64,000 nucleotides of DNA. It comes from CAVUDO01 sp963740255. GTDB lineage: Bacteria; Actinomycetota; Actinomycetes; Mycobacteriales; Cryptosporangiaceae. The DNA lies in assembly GCA_963740255.1 (NCBI GenBank), contig CAVUDO010000006.1, positions 186,001 to 250,000 of the forward strand, written 5' to 3'. Shown here piece by piece: positions 43,093 to 51,913 of this stretch (the stretch's first letter is position 1; every line of letters begins with the position of its first letter). The translations under genes and the position numbers were made by a program. The notes under the pieces were generated by a model. It searched no databases, had not been told where the DNA came from, and saw only the letters and a list, made by a program, of their open reading frames with translations.

Positions 43093-43123
43093 GCATTAAC
43101 CCTGTACCGGACTACAAGGTCAA
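43093..43123 (-). promoter_or_regulatory. merR-type promoter with 19-bp spacer and operator dyad
   Basis: On the minus strand TTGACC (-35, 43123-43118) and TAATGC (-10, 43098-43093) are exactly 19 bp apart, the overlong spacer of MerR-activated promoters. The spacer holds the dyad TGTA-GTCCG-GTACA. It faces merR itself, 8 bp upstream of its start. Confidence 0.75.
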
Positions 43124-43197
43124 GTCCGCCCGCCCGCGATCCGGACGCCCGGTACGAACTCCGTGAGGCGTCCGGGTCGGGCGCTACCTGCGGCGCC

Positions 43198-43377
43198 TCA
43201 CGAACCGGGCCGCTTGGCGAAGAAGCCGCGGGCCACCCAGAGCAGTCCCAGCACACTCGCGCCGAGGAACGCGACAAGGGCGACGGCGTCCGAGCCCACG
43301 ATGGCCAGGACGGCCACCGTGATGCCGAATGCCATGGACAGCAGGATCAGGATCTGTGCCGAGAGTTTGGCGGTCAT
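43198..43377 (-). CDS. small two-TM membrane protein
   Basis: Protein of 59 residues starting MTAKLSAQILILLSMAFG. Two hydrophobic segments (ILILLSMAFGITVAVLAIVGS, VALVAFLGASVLGLLWVARG) end in a basic tail. No family recognised. It lies between the merR promoter and dnaX, divergent from dnaX. Confidence 0.65.
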   Translation of the reverse strand: MTAKLSAQILILLSMAFGITVAVLAIVGSDAVALVAFLGASVLGLLWVARGFFAKRPGS

Positions 43378-43543
43378 GTCCTGGAGCGTGGCGTGCGCCG
43401 GGCACGCGGTCACCAACCGTTCGAACGTTCCGTTCGTCCGACGGTCGGTGGACGGCGGCCCGGTCACTGGCCGCGGTACGGGGCGCCGAACCGGACCCCA
43501 CCGTGGGGGTTGCGGTGTCAGGGGGCCGTGGCAGGCTGGCCGC

Positions 43544-45646
43544 GTGGCGAACCTCGCTCTCTACCGCAAGTACCGGCCCCGGACGTTCGACGAGGTCATC
43601 GGGCAGGAGCACGTCACCGGCCCGCTCATCCAGGCGCTGAAGAACGGCAAGCTGCACCACGCCTACCTCTTCTCCGGCCCGCGCGGCTGCGGCAAGACGT
43701 CCAGCGCCCGCATCCTGGCCCGCTCGCTCAACTGCGAGAAGGGCCCCACCCCGCAGCCGTGCGGCGGGTGCGACCCGTGCGTCGCCCTGGCGTCCGACGG
43801 CCCCGGCTCGCTGGACGTCATCGAGATCGACGCCGCCTCGCACGGCGGCGTGGACGATGCCCGTGACCTGCGGGAACGCGCCTTCTTCGCACCAGTGAGC
43901 AGCCGCTACAAGATCTACGTCATCGACGAGGCGCACATGGTGTCCTCGGCCGGCTTCAACGCGCTGCTCAAGCTGGTGGAGGAGCCGCCGGACTTCGTGA
44001 AGTTCGTCTTCGCGACCACCGAGCCGGAGAAGGTGCTCTCCACCATCCGCTCGCGCACGCACCACTACCCGTTCCGGCTGATCCCGCCGGGGGTCATGCG
44101 CGGGCTGCTGGAGCAGGTCTGCGCAACCGAGGGCGTCACGGTCGAGCCGACGGTGTTCCCGCTGATCGTCCGGGCCGGCGGCGGTTCGGCCCGCGACTCG
44201 CTCTCGATCCTCGACCAGTTGCTCTCCGGCTCCGGCGCGGAGGGGGTCACCTACTCGCGGGCGCTCGGACTGCTCGGCGTCACCGACGGGGCGCTGCTCG
44301 ACGAAGCGTGCGACGCGCTCGCCGCGGCCGACGGCGCCGGTCTCTTCGCCACCGTCGACAGGGTGGTCGAGGCCGGCCACGACCCCCGCCGGTTCGCCGC
44401 CGACCTGCTCGAACGCCTGCGCGACCTGTTGATCCTGGAGAAGGTCCCGGACGCCGCGGCCAAGGGCCTGATCGACGCCCCCGCCGCGGAGCTCGAACGG
44501 ATGACCGGCCAGGCATTGCGGCTCGGCGGCGCCACGCTGTCCCGGATGGCCGACGTCGTGCACACCGGGCTGGTCGAGATGCGCGGCGCCACCGCCCCCC
44601 GGCTGCTGCTCGAACTGATCTGCGCCCGAATGCTGCTCCCGGGCGCGGCGGACAGCCACGGCGCCCTGCTGCAACGCCTGGAAAGGCTGGAACGCCGCTT
44701 CGACATCTCCGCGGCCGAGCCCACGACGCCCGCTTCAGCGCCCGCGCCACCGACGACGCCCGCCCCGGCCGCGAGGCCCGCGGCGCCGGCCACATCGCCC
44801 GCGTCCGCGGCCGAGAGCCCGCCGCTGCCCGCCCCGACGCCCACGGCCGGGTCGTCGGGTGAGCGGCGGAAGGAGCCGCCGACGCCCGGGAACGGAGCCT
44901 CCGCGGCCGCTGCGGCGCCGACCACCGCAGCGGCGGCGCCCGTTGCCGCGCCGACCCCGGAGCCAGTCGTCGAGGCGGACCCCGAAGCCAGGTCCGTTCC
45001 CGCGCCGGTGGCGGGCACCCCGACGGGCACAGGTCCCACGACCACCGCCTCTCCGGCGCCCGAGCCGGCCGTCGCCACCGCACCCGCGGCTCAGCCGGCC
45101 GGCGCCGGGCAGCTCGACGCCGCGGCCGTCCGGCGGGTGTGGCCGGAGATCATCGAGCGGGCCAAGAAGCGCCGGGTCGTCTGGTCACTGCTGCAGAACG
45201 CGACGCCGCGCGAGGTGGTGGGCGACGAACTGGTCCTGGTGATCACCAACCGCGGGCTGGTGCGGCGGTTCGCCGACGAGCAGGTGGTAGCGGTGATCCA
45301 GGACGCGCTGCTCGGGCTGCTCGGCGTCCGCTGGCGGATCCGCGCGGAGGCCGACGAAGCTGGCGCCGACGCCGTCCGGCCGCCACTGCGAGCCGACGAG
45401 CCCGCCGCCGAGTCGCCGACCGCCGAGTCGCCGGCCGGCGGCTGGCCGGCGGTGGCGCCGGTCGGCCCCCCCGCCGACGAGCCACCGCTGCCAGCCGACC
45501 CGCCCAGCTATGAAGGCTTCGACCCCGGCGACGAGCCGGGCGACGACCATGGCCAGCTGGTCGGGCGGGCCTCCGAGGCGGACGCCGTCGCCCTGCTCGA
45601 ACGCACCTTCGGCGCCCGCAAGATCGGCGAGTCCGACCCCCGTTAG
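43544..45646 (+). CDS. dnaX: DNA polymerase III subunits gamma/tau
   Basis: Clamp-loader ATPase of 700 residues. Walker A GPRGCGKTS (45-53), four zinc cysteines (Cys64, 73, 76, 79), Walker B/DEAH in IYVIDEAHMVSS, sensor FATTEPEKVLSTIRSRTHHYPF. From about residue 395 an Ala/Pro-rich linker of roughly 140 residues precedes the tau C-terminal domain (DAAAVRRVWPEIIERAKKRRVVWSLLQNATPREV), which binds the polymerase. GTG 43544 starts just before ALYRKYRPRTFDEVIGQ. First gene of the dnaX-ybaB-recR unit. Confidence 0.95.
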   Translation: MANLALYRKYRPRTFDEVIGQEHVTGPLIQALKNGKLHHAYLFSGPRGCGKTSSARILARSLNCEKGPTPQPCGGCDPCVALASDGPGSLDVIEIDAASHGGVDDARDLRERAFFAPVSSRYKIYVIDEAHMVSSAGFNALLKLVEEPPDFVKFVFATTEPEKVLSTIRSRTHHYPFRLIPPGVMRGLLEQVCATEGVTVEPTVFPLIVRAGGGSARDSLSILDQLLSGSGAEGVTYSRALGLLGVTDGALLDEACDALAAADGAGLFATVDRVVEAGHDPRRFAADLLERLRDLLILEKVPDAAAKGLIDAPAAELERMTGQALRLGGATLSRMADVVHTGLVEMRGATAPRLLLELICARMLLPGAADSHGALLQRLERLERRFDISAAEPTTPASAPAPPTTPAPAARPAAPATSPASAAESPPLPAPTPTAGSSGERRKEPPTPGNGASAAAAAPTTAAAAPVAAPTPEPVVEADPEARSVPAPVAGTPTGTGPTTTASPAPEPAVATAPAAQPAGAGQLDAAAVRRVWPEIIERAKKRRVVWSLLQNATPREVVGDELVLVITNRGLVRRFADEQVVAVIQDALLGLLGVRWRIRAEADEAGADAVRPPLRADEPAAESPTAESPAGGWPAVAPVGPPADEPPLPADPPSYEGFDPGDEPGDDHGQLVGRASEADAVALLERTFGARKIGESDPR

Positions 45647-45831
45647 CCGTTCGGCTGGTCGAACGCCGAAGCCCAGGAGAGAGCAGGCTGGCTGGATCCC
45701 GGTCGAACGACATGCCGACGAGCGGTGGACCGTGAACGGCGGCCATACGCTTGGATGAAACGCGGCCGAGCGGGGGCCTACCCCGGCGGCTACGCTGAGC
45801 GACGCAACCCGCGCGCACGTGAGGAGATCCT

Positions 45832-46152
45832 GTGAATCCCGGTGGCCTGAACATGCAGGAGATGCTCAAGCAGGCGCAGCGGATGCAGGAGGAGATGCTG
45901 GCCGCGCAGGCCGAACTGAGCCAGTCCGAGGCCACCGGCACCGCCGGCGGCGGCCTGGTGACCGCGACGGTCTCCGGCACGGGCGACCTCAAGGGCCTCG
46001 CGATCGACCCCGGCGTCGTCGACCCCGAGGACACCGAGACCCTCGCCGACCTCATCGTCGCGGCGGTGCACGCGGCCACCGACGAGGCCAACAAGCTCGC
46101 CGCACAGAAGATGGGCCCGCTCGCGGGCGGCCTTCCCGGCCTGGGCGGGTAG
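45832..46152 (+). CDS. YbaB/EbfC nucleoid-associated protein
   Basis: DNA-binding protein of 106 residues in the invariant dnaX-ybaB-recR context. Characteristic helices NMQEMLKQAQRMQEEMLAAQAEL and VTATVSGTGDLKGLAIDPGVVDPEDTETLADLIVAAVHAATDEANKLAAQKM, with a Gly-rich end. GTG 45832 follows GAGGAGA. Abuts recR (stop TAG, then GTG, no gap). Confidence 0.95.
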   Translation: MNPGGLNMQEMLKQAQRMQEEMLAAQAELSQSEATGTAGGGLVTATVSGTGDLKGLAIDPGVVDPEDTETLADLIVAAVHAATDEANKLAAQKMGPLAGGLPGLGG

Positions 46153-46752
46153 GTGTACGAAGGCGCGATCCAGGACCTGATCGACGAGCTGGGACGGCTC
46201 CCCGGCGTGGGCCCCAAGAGCGCGCAGCGGATCGCCTTCCACGTCCTCAACACCGATCCGGTCGACGTCAAGCGGCTCGCGGACGTGCTCAGGCGGGTCA
46301 AGGACGAGGTGCGGTTCTGCGCGATCTGCTTCAACGTCGCCGGCGAGGAGCAGTGCAAGGTCTGCCGTGACACCCGCCGCACCGACGACGTGATCTGCGT
46401 GGTCGAGGAACCCAAGGACGTCGTCGCGATCGAACGGACCAGGGAGTTCCGGGGCAGGTACCACGTGCTCGGCGGGGCGATCAACCCGCTGGAGGGCATC
46501 GGGCCCGACCAGCTGCGCATCCGCGAGCTGATGGCGCGACTGCGGGGCGGCGAGGTGCGCGAGCTGATCCTGGCCACCGACCCCAACACCGAGGGCGAGG
46601 CGACCGCCACCTACCTCGCCCTGCTGGTCAAGCCGATGGGCCTGGTGGTCACCCGGCTGGCCAGCGGCCTTCCGGTCGGCGGCGACCTGGAGTACGCCGA
46701 CGAGGTAACCCTCGGGCGCGCCTTCTCCGGACGCCGCGCCCTGGACGTGTGA
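46153..46752 (+). CDS. recR: recombination protein RecR
   Basis: Gap-repair protein of 199 residues of the RecFOR pathway. Helix-hairpin-helix LPGVGPKSAQRIAFHVL, zinc finger CAICFNVAGEEQCKVC, and Toprim domain VVEEPKDVVAIERTREFRGRYHVLGG to ILATDPNTEGEATATYL. GTG 46153 follows the ybaB stop directly. Its own stop overlaps the next start (GTGA). Confidence 0.95.
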   Translation: MYEGAIQDLIDELGRLPGVGPKSAQRIAFHVLNTDPVDVKRLADVLRRVKDEVRFCAICFNVAGEEQCKVCRDTRRTDDVICVVEEPKDVVAIERTREFRGRYHVLGGAINPLEGIGPDQLRIRELMARLRGGEVRELILATDPNTEGEATATYLALLVKPMGLVVTRLASGLPVGGDLEYADEVTLGRAFSGRRALDV

Positions 46753-47276
46753 CGATCACTGCTGTGGACGAGACACGATTCTGGCAGCTGGTCGAGGCGA
46801 CCCGGCCCGAGACGGGGTTCACCGGCCAGGACGCCGCGGAGCGCCACATCGAGACGCTGGCCGTCGCGCTGGAGTCGGTCGGCCCGGAGGATCTGATCGC
46901 GTTCGACCGGATCTTCTGCCGGCTGCACGACGCGGCGTACCGCTGGGACCTCTGGGGCGCGGCGTACGTGATCGAGTCCGGGTGCTCCGACGACGAATTC
47001 GTCTACTTCCGCACCGGGCTGATCGCCCAGGGCCAGCAGGTGTACGAGCGGGCGCTGGCCGATCCGGAGTCCCTCGCCGACCTGCCGCACGTCGAGGACC
47101 TCGCGGCGTACGAGGAGTTCGGTTACGTCGCCGACGACGTCTACGAGCAGAAGACCGGCGCGGAGCTGCCTTATCTCGACGACGAGATGGACCAGCCCGG
47201 CGAGCCGATCGGGGTGCCGTTCGACGAGGACACCGTGGCCGACCGCTTCCCCCGCCTCGCCGCCCGCTTCCCCTGA
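46749..47276 (+). CDS. DUF4240-type protein
   Basis: Acidic protein of 175 residues. FWQLVEATRPETGFTGQDAAERHIETLAVALESVGPEDLIAFDRIFCRLHDAAYRWDLWGAAYVIESGCSDDEFVYFRTGLIAQGQ is the DUF4240 pattern, found in actinomycetes and without known function. Its GTG overlaps the recR stop, so it is co-translated with recR, which may be fortuitous. Confidence 0.82.
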   Translation: MTITAVDETRFWQLVEATRPETGFTGQDAAERHIETLAVALESVGPEDLIAFDRIFCRLHDAAYRWDLWGAAYVIESGCSDDEFVYFRTGLIAQGQQVYERALADPESLADLPHVEDLAAYEEFGYVADDVYEQKTGAELPYLDDEMDQPGEPIGVPFDEDTVADRFPRLAARFP

Positions 47277-47311
47277 CCGGCGCGTTCGCCGTCGGCACCC
47301 ACGACAGCGAT

Positions 47312-47362
47312 GCCGCCGGAGTGTCACACTCGACAGGTAAGAAACCTGTCTCGCCGCTGTCG
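47312..47362. repeat. nested inverted repeat between the DUF4240 and Uma2 genes
   Basis: The inner hairpin GACAGGT-AAGAA-ACCTGTC (47332-47350) lies inside an outer pair CGACAGCG (47312-47319) / CGCTGTCG (47355-47362). It is placed directly before the Uma2 ribosome-binding site (AAAGGAG). It could terminate the recR operon or regulate the Uma2 gene. Confidence 0.5.
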
Positions 47363-47379
47363 GAAAGGAGTGGGGAGAC

Positions 47380-47940
47380 ATGGGTGTTGCCGAGCTGGAA
47401 CACGTCGGTCCGTGGACCGAGGACGACTTCTTCGCGCTGCCCGAGAACGGCCAACGCCACGAGCTGGTGGACGGAAGCCTGCTCATGAGCCCCGCTCCGG
47501 GACGCCCGCACCAGCGGATCTCGTCCCGTCTCTGGCGTCTCCTCGACGCCGCCGCACCGCCGGAGTTGGAGGTGCAGGAGGCGATCAACGTCCGGCTGGG
47601 CTCCGGACGGATCGTCATCCCCGACCTCGCGGTTCTCACGAGTGTGGACAGCCCGGACCTGGTCGCGCCGGCGTCCGAGGTGGCCCTGGTGGTCGAGATC
47701 GTCTCGCCGTTCAGCGGTCCGACCGACCAGTTGCTCAAGCCCGGCCTCTACGCCGTGGCCGGAATCCCGATGTTCGTGCGGGTGGAGCTCGACGGCGAGG
47801 TCTGCGCCCACCAGCTCGACGCCGGTGTCTACCGGCCGGTGGCCACGGCGCGGCCGGGTCAGGAGTTTCGGCTGACAGAGCCGTTCGGGGTGTCGTTCGA
47901 TCCCGCGGAACTCTCCTCTCCGCGGCGGCCGCGCCCCTGA
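47380..47940 (+). CDS. Uma2-family (DUF820) endonuclease-like protein
   Basis: Protein of 186 residues with the Uma2 restriction-endonuclease-like fold: TEDDFFALPENGQRHELVDGSLLMSPAPGRPHQRISSRL, then the PD-(D/E)xK residues in IVIPDLAVL and LVVEIVSPFS, and the Lys in LLKPGLYAVAGIPMFVRV. ATG follows AAAGGAGTGGGGAG. The family is greatly expanded in actinomycetes and cyanobacteria; substrates are unknown. Confidence 0.88.
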   Translation: MGVAELEHVGPWTEDDFFALPENGQRHELVDGSLLMSPAPGRPHQRISSRLWRLLDAAAPPELEVQEAINVRLGSGRIVIPDLAVLTSVDSPDLVAPASEVALVVEIVSPFSGPTDQLLKPGLYAVAGIPMFVRVELDGEVCAHQLDAGVYRPVATARPGQEFRLTEPFGVSFDPAELSSPRRPRP

Positions 47941-48151
47941 CCGGCGGGCGGCGTTGCCGCTGCGTGTGACGGGTGTGACGGATGCCGGATATGACCCTCG
48001 GTGTCGGCCGCGTTGCCGAGTTGTGACATGCCTGGTCGCGCAACGACGTTCACCTGTCACGAACCAGCCGGTAAGTTTCGCTGCACAGCCCTGGGTGCGT
48101 CGCGAGATCTTCACCCGTGCGCGCCCTGACAGCACGAAGGCAGGGAGAATC

Positions 48152-49810
48152 GTGAATCGACTCCGCAAGGCGCTGGTCGCCGGTGCGTGCCTGGCTCTCG
48201 CCGTCTCGGTCAGCGCGTGTGCCGAGAGCCAGCGCGACAGCGGCAGCGGCACCACCGACGCCACGCTCACGTTCGGCGCGGCCGGCAAGCCCAAGAACTT
48301 CGACCCGATCTTCAACGACGACGGCGAGAGCTTCCGGCCGATCCGTCAGATGTACGAGACGTTGATCGCCCACAAGCCCGGCACCGCCGACCTCGAGCCC
48401 GGTCTGGCCGAGAAGTGGGAGCTGAGCCAGGACGGCAAGGAGATCACGTTCACGCTGCGCAAGGGCGTGAAGTTCCACGACGGCACCAACTTCGACGCCA
48501 AGGCCGTCTGTTTCAACCTCGACCGCTGGGTCAACTTCAAGGGCGCGGCCGCCCAGACCTCGGCGATCTACTACGCCGACGTGTTCGAGGGCTTCGCCAA
48601 GAACGAGGGCGAGGCCACCGGCCAGCCGGTCTACAAGTCCTGCACGGCCAAGGACGAGGGCACCGCGGTCGTCGCGCTGAACAAGTTCAAGGGCGCGTTC
48701 CCGGCGGCGTTCACGCTGACGGCGTTCTCCATCTCCAGCCCCGACGCGCTGAAGAAGTACGACGCCGACAAGGTGACCCAGTCCGGCGAGGACTTCACCT
48801 ACAGCGAGTACGCCACGAAGCACCCGGTCGGCACCGGCCCGTTCAAGTTCGAGAGCTACGACGCCAACTCGGGCACGGTCACCATGGTCCGCTACGAGGA
48901 CTACTGGGGCGACAAGGCCAAGGCCAAGAAGCTGATCATCAAGACGATCGGCGACGAGAACACCCGCAAGCAGGAACTCCAGGCGGGCACCGTCGACATG
49001 ATCGACTTCCCGAACCCGGTCGACTGGGCCGGTCTCAAGCAGAAGGGGTTCAACGTCGCGGTCCGCCCGGCGTTCAACATCCTCTACCTCGGGATCAACC
49101 AGAAGAACAACCCGAAGCTGCGCGACGTCCGGGTGCGGCAGGCGATCGCCTACGCGCTCAACCGCGACCAGCTGGTCAAGTCCAAGCTGCCCGAAGGCGC
49201 CCAGGTGGCGACCCAGTTCATGCCGGACACGGTCGACGGCTACGCGTCCGACGTGCAGAAGTACGACTACAACGTCGCGACGGCCAAGAAGCTGCTGGCC
49301 GAGGCCGGCGCGTCCAACCTGACGGTGAAGTTCTACTACCCGTCCGAGGTCACCCGGCCGTACATGCCGGATCCGAAGGGCATCTTCACCGCCATCGAGG
49401 CCGACCTCAAGGCCGTGGGCATCACCGTGCAGGCGGTCGTGAAGCCGTGGAACGGCGGCTACAAGGACGACATCCAGAAGGCCGGCAAGCACGACCTGCA
49501 CCTGCTCGGCTGGACCGGTGACTACAACGACGCCGGCAACTTCGTCGGCACGTTCTTCGGCCGCGCGAAGGCCGAGTTCGGCGTCACCTCCACCCCGCTC
49601 TTCGCCGAGCTGGCGGCGGCCGACGCCGAGACCGACGCGGCCAAGCACACCGCCGCGTACGAGCAGGTCAACCGCGACATCATGAGCAAGTACCTGTTCG
49701 CGGTCCCGATCTCGCACTCGCCGCCGGCGATCGTCACCAGCTCGAAGATCAAGGGCCTGGTGGCGAGCCCGCTGACCGACGAGCGGTTCTCGGGAGTCAC
49801 GAAGGACTAG
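48152..49810 (+). CDS. ABC transporter substrate-binding lipoprotein, dipeptide/oligopeptide type
   Basis: Family 5 solute-binding protein of 552 residues. Signal peptide RLRKALVAGACLALAVSVSAC with lipidated Cys23. Typical blocks: IFNDDGESFRPIRQMYETLIAHKPG, LEPGLAEKWELSQDGKEITFTLRKGVKFHDGTNFDAKAVCFNLDRW, and RDVRVRQAIAYALNRDQLVK. GTG 48152 follows CAGGGAG. First gene of a five-gene operon with permeases and ATPases; 169 bp separate it from the first permease. Substrate probably peptides. Confidence 0.9.
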   Translation: MNRLRKALVAGACLALAVSVSACAESQRDSGSGTTDATLTFGAAGKPKNFDPIFNDDGESFRPIRQMYETLIAHKPGTADLEPGLAEKWELSQDGKEITFTLRKGVKFHDGTNFDAKAVCFNLDRWVNFKGAAAQTSAIYYADVFEGFAKNEGEATGQPVYKSCTAKDEGTAVVALNKFKGAFPAAFTLTAFSISSPDALKKYDADKVTQSGEDFTYSEYATKHPVGTGPFKFESYDANSGTVTMVRYEDYWGDKAKAKKLIIKTIGDENTRKQELQAGTVDMIDFPNPVDWAGLKQKGFNVAVRPAFNILYLGINQKNNPKLRDVRVRQAIAYALNRDQLVKSKLPEGAQVATQFMPDTVDGYASDVQKYDYNVATAKKLLAEAGASNLTVKFYYPSEVTRPYMPDPKGIFTAIEADLKAVGITVQAVVKPWNGGYKDDIQKAGKHDLHLLGWTGDYNDAGNFVGTFFGRAKAEFGVTSTPLFAELAAADAETDAAKHTAAYEQVNRDIMSKYLFAVPISHSPPAIVTSSKIKGLVASPLTDERFSGVTKD

Positions 49811-49979
49811 GCGCGCACTCCACCGGAGTTCGCACCCGGAGGTCCGTGCGCGGGCCCGGGCCAGGCGACGAGCATCACGCCTGGTCCGGGCCTTCTCCCG
49901 CTCGATGTGCAGGGGTGGAACCCCCGACTGGTGAGGTGGCCGCCCGTCGGGGACCGTTCGACCGCCACCGCGAGGTTCG

Positions 49980-50984
49980 ATGCTGCGCTTCCTCGTCCGG
50001 CGGCTGCTCGGGCTGGTGCCGACCCTGTTGGTGCTCTCGGCCCTGCTCTTCGCCTGGCTGCGGTTCCTTCCCGGCGGGCCGGCCAGCGCGTTCCTCGGCG
50101 ACAAGGCCACACCCGAACGGGTCGCCGACCTCAACCGCGCGCTCGGCCTGGACCAGCCCCTTCCCGCCCAGTACGCCAGCTTCCTCGGCCGGGTGCTCAC
50201 CGGCGACTTCGGCGTCTCGGTCGCCTCGGGTCGGACGGTCCTCGACGAGCTGCTCGGGGCGTTCCCGGCCACCATCGAACTCACCGTCGCCGCGCTGCTC
50301 GTCGCCGTGGTGCTCGGGATCCCGCTCGGCTACCTGGCGGCCCGCTACCGGGGCGGGATCTTCGACAACGCCGCGATCATCGGCACGCTGATCGGCGTGG
50401 CCGTGCCGGTGTTCTTCGCCGGGTTCATGGCCCAGAAGTTCTTCGCGGTGGAGTTCCAGTGGTTCGCCCCGTCCGGCCGGACCACAGCCGGCCTGGGCGA
50501 GACCGAGGTCACCGGACTCAAGATCGTCGACGCGATCCTGACTCGGGAGTGGGACGTGCTCGGCGACGCCGTGAGCCACCTGGTGCTGCCGGCCCTGGTG
50601 CTGGGCACCATCCCGCTCGCGGTGATCGTCCGGATCACCCGGGCCTCGGTGCTGGACGTCCTGAACGAGGACTACGTCCGCACCGCGCACGCCAAGGGCC
50701 TGCGGTCGAAGACCGTGCGCGAGCGGCACGTCCTGCGCAACGCGCTGCTGCCGGTGTCGACCACGATCGGACTCCAGGCCGGCCTGCTGCTCGCCGGCGC
50801 GGTGCTCACCGAGAAGGTGTTCGCCTGGGGCGGGCTCGGGTCGCTGCTGGCCGAGGGCATCGAGCGGCGCGACTATCCGCGGCTGCAGGGGCTGATCCTG
50901 CTGGTCGCGGTCGTCTACGTGCTGGTGAACCTGCTGGTGGACATCTCCTACGGGATCATCGACCCCCGGGTGCGGGTGCGATGA
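49980..50984 (+). CDS. ABC transporter permease, DppB/OppB type
   Basis: Membrane permease of 334 residues. The opening LRFLVRRLLGLVPTLLVLSALLFAWLRFLPGGPASAFLGD is the classic DppB start. The coupling region reads ARITRASVLDVLNEDYVRTAHAKGLRSKTVRERHVLRNALLPV in most relatives and is visible here as VRITRASVLDVLNEDYVRTAHAKGL. Ends with ATGA overlap to the next gene. Confidence 0.92.
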   Translation: MLRFLVRRLLGLVPTLLVLSALLFAWLRFLPGGPASAFLGDKATPERVADLNRALGLDQPLPAQYASFLGRVLTGDFGVSVASGRTVLDELLGAFPATIELTVAALLVAVVLGIPLGYLAARYRGGIFDNAAIIGTLIGVAVPVFFAGFMAQKFFAVEFQWFAPSGRTTAGLGETEVTGLKIVDAILTREWDVLGDAVSHLVLPALVLGTIPLAVIVRITRASVLDVLNEDYVRTAHAKGLRSKTVRERHVLRNALLPVSTTIGLQAGLLLAGAVLTEKVFAWGGLGSLLAEGIERRDYPRLQGLILLVAVVYVLVNLLVDISYGIIDPRVRVR

Positions 50985-51913
50985 GGACGCTCCTCACCCG
51001 GCGCCGGGACAAGATCGACGCCCTGGCCGCGTCGAGCGCCGAGAGCGGCGGGGTCAGCCTCGCCGCCGACGCGTTCCGTCGGCTGGCCCGCAACCCGGTC
51101 GCGATCACCGGCGCCGTGATCGTCGCGCTGTTCGTGCTGCTGGCGATCCTGGCCCCGCTGCTCGCCCCGAAGGACCCCTACCTCCGGTACCTGATCGACG
51201 AGATCCGGCAGAACACCCCGTTGCCGCCGCGGGAGGGCTTCCCGCTGGGCACCGACGAGAACGGCCGCGACCTGCTCAGCCGGCTGATCGTCGGCTCGCG
51301 CCAGTCGCTGATCGTGGGGGTACTGGCGACCTTGATCGGGTTCGTGGCCGGCATGGTCATCGGCGGGGTGGCCGGCGCGATGGGCGGCTGGGTCGACAAC
51401 CTGCTCATGCGGGGAGTCGACATCCTGCTGTCGATCCCGTCCCTGCTGCTGGCGATCTCGCTGGCGGCGCTGTCGGCCAACCCGAGCCAGTGGACGGTGA
51501 TCACCGCGGTCGCGATCGTCAGCGTGCCGATCTTCGCCCGGCTGCTGCGCGGTTCGATGCTGGCCCAACGCGAGTCCGACCACGTGCTCGCCGCCCGGGC
51601 GTTGGGCGTGAAGCGGGTGACGATCGTGTTCCGGCACATGCTGCCGAACGCCCTGTCGCCGGTGATCGTGCTGGCCACCCTGACGCTGGCCACCGCGATC
51701 ATCGACGCCGCCGCGCTGTCGTTCCTCGGCCTCGGCGACCAGGACCAGAACCGGGCCGAGTGGGGCGCGATGCTCGGTGAGGCGCAGCGCTTCCTGGACG
51801 TCCGGGTCGAGATGGCGGTCTATCCGGCGCTCGCGATCATCGTCGTCGCGCTCGGGTTCACCCTGCTCGGCGAGGCCATGCGGGAAGCACTCGACCCGAA
51901 GAACCGGCGGTGA
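50981..51913 (+). CDS. ABC transporter permease, DppC/OppC type
   Basis: Membrane permease of 310 residues. RLARNPVAITGAVIVALFVLLAILAPLLAP followed by FPLGTDENGRDLLSRLIVGSRQSLIVG is diagnostic of DppC. The coupling helix lies in SDHVLAARALGVKRVTIVFRHMLPNALSPVIV. Start ATG overlaps the DppB stop; its stop overlaps the GTG of the first ATPase. Confidence 0.93.
   Translation: MRTLLTRRRDKIDALAASSAESGGVSLAADAFRRLARNPVAITGAVIVALFVLLAILAPLLAPKDPYLRYLIDEIRQNTPLPPREGFPLGTDENGRDLLSRLIVGSRQSLIVGVLATLIGFVAGMVIGGVAGAMGGWVDNLLMRGVDILLSIPSLLLAISLAALSANPSQWTVITAVAIVSVPIFARLLRGSMLAQRESDHVLAARALGVKRVTIVFRHMLPNALSPVIVLATLTLATAIIDAAALSFLGLGDQDQNRAEWGAMLGEAQRFLDVRVEMAVYPALAIIVVALGFTLLGEAMREALDPKNRR

Noticed and set aside
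48050..50284. 744-codon minus-strand frame over the peptide transporter genes
   Set aside because: Antisense shadow of well-supported transporter genes; repetitive Arg/Val/Gly composition and no domains.
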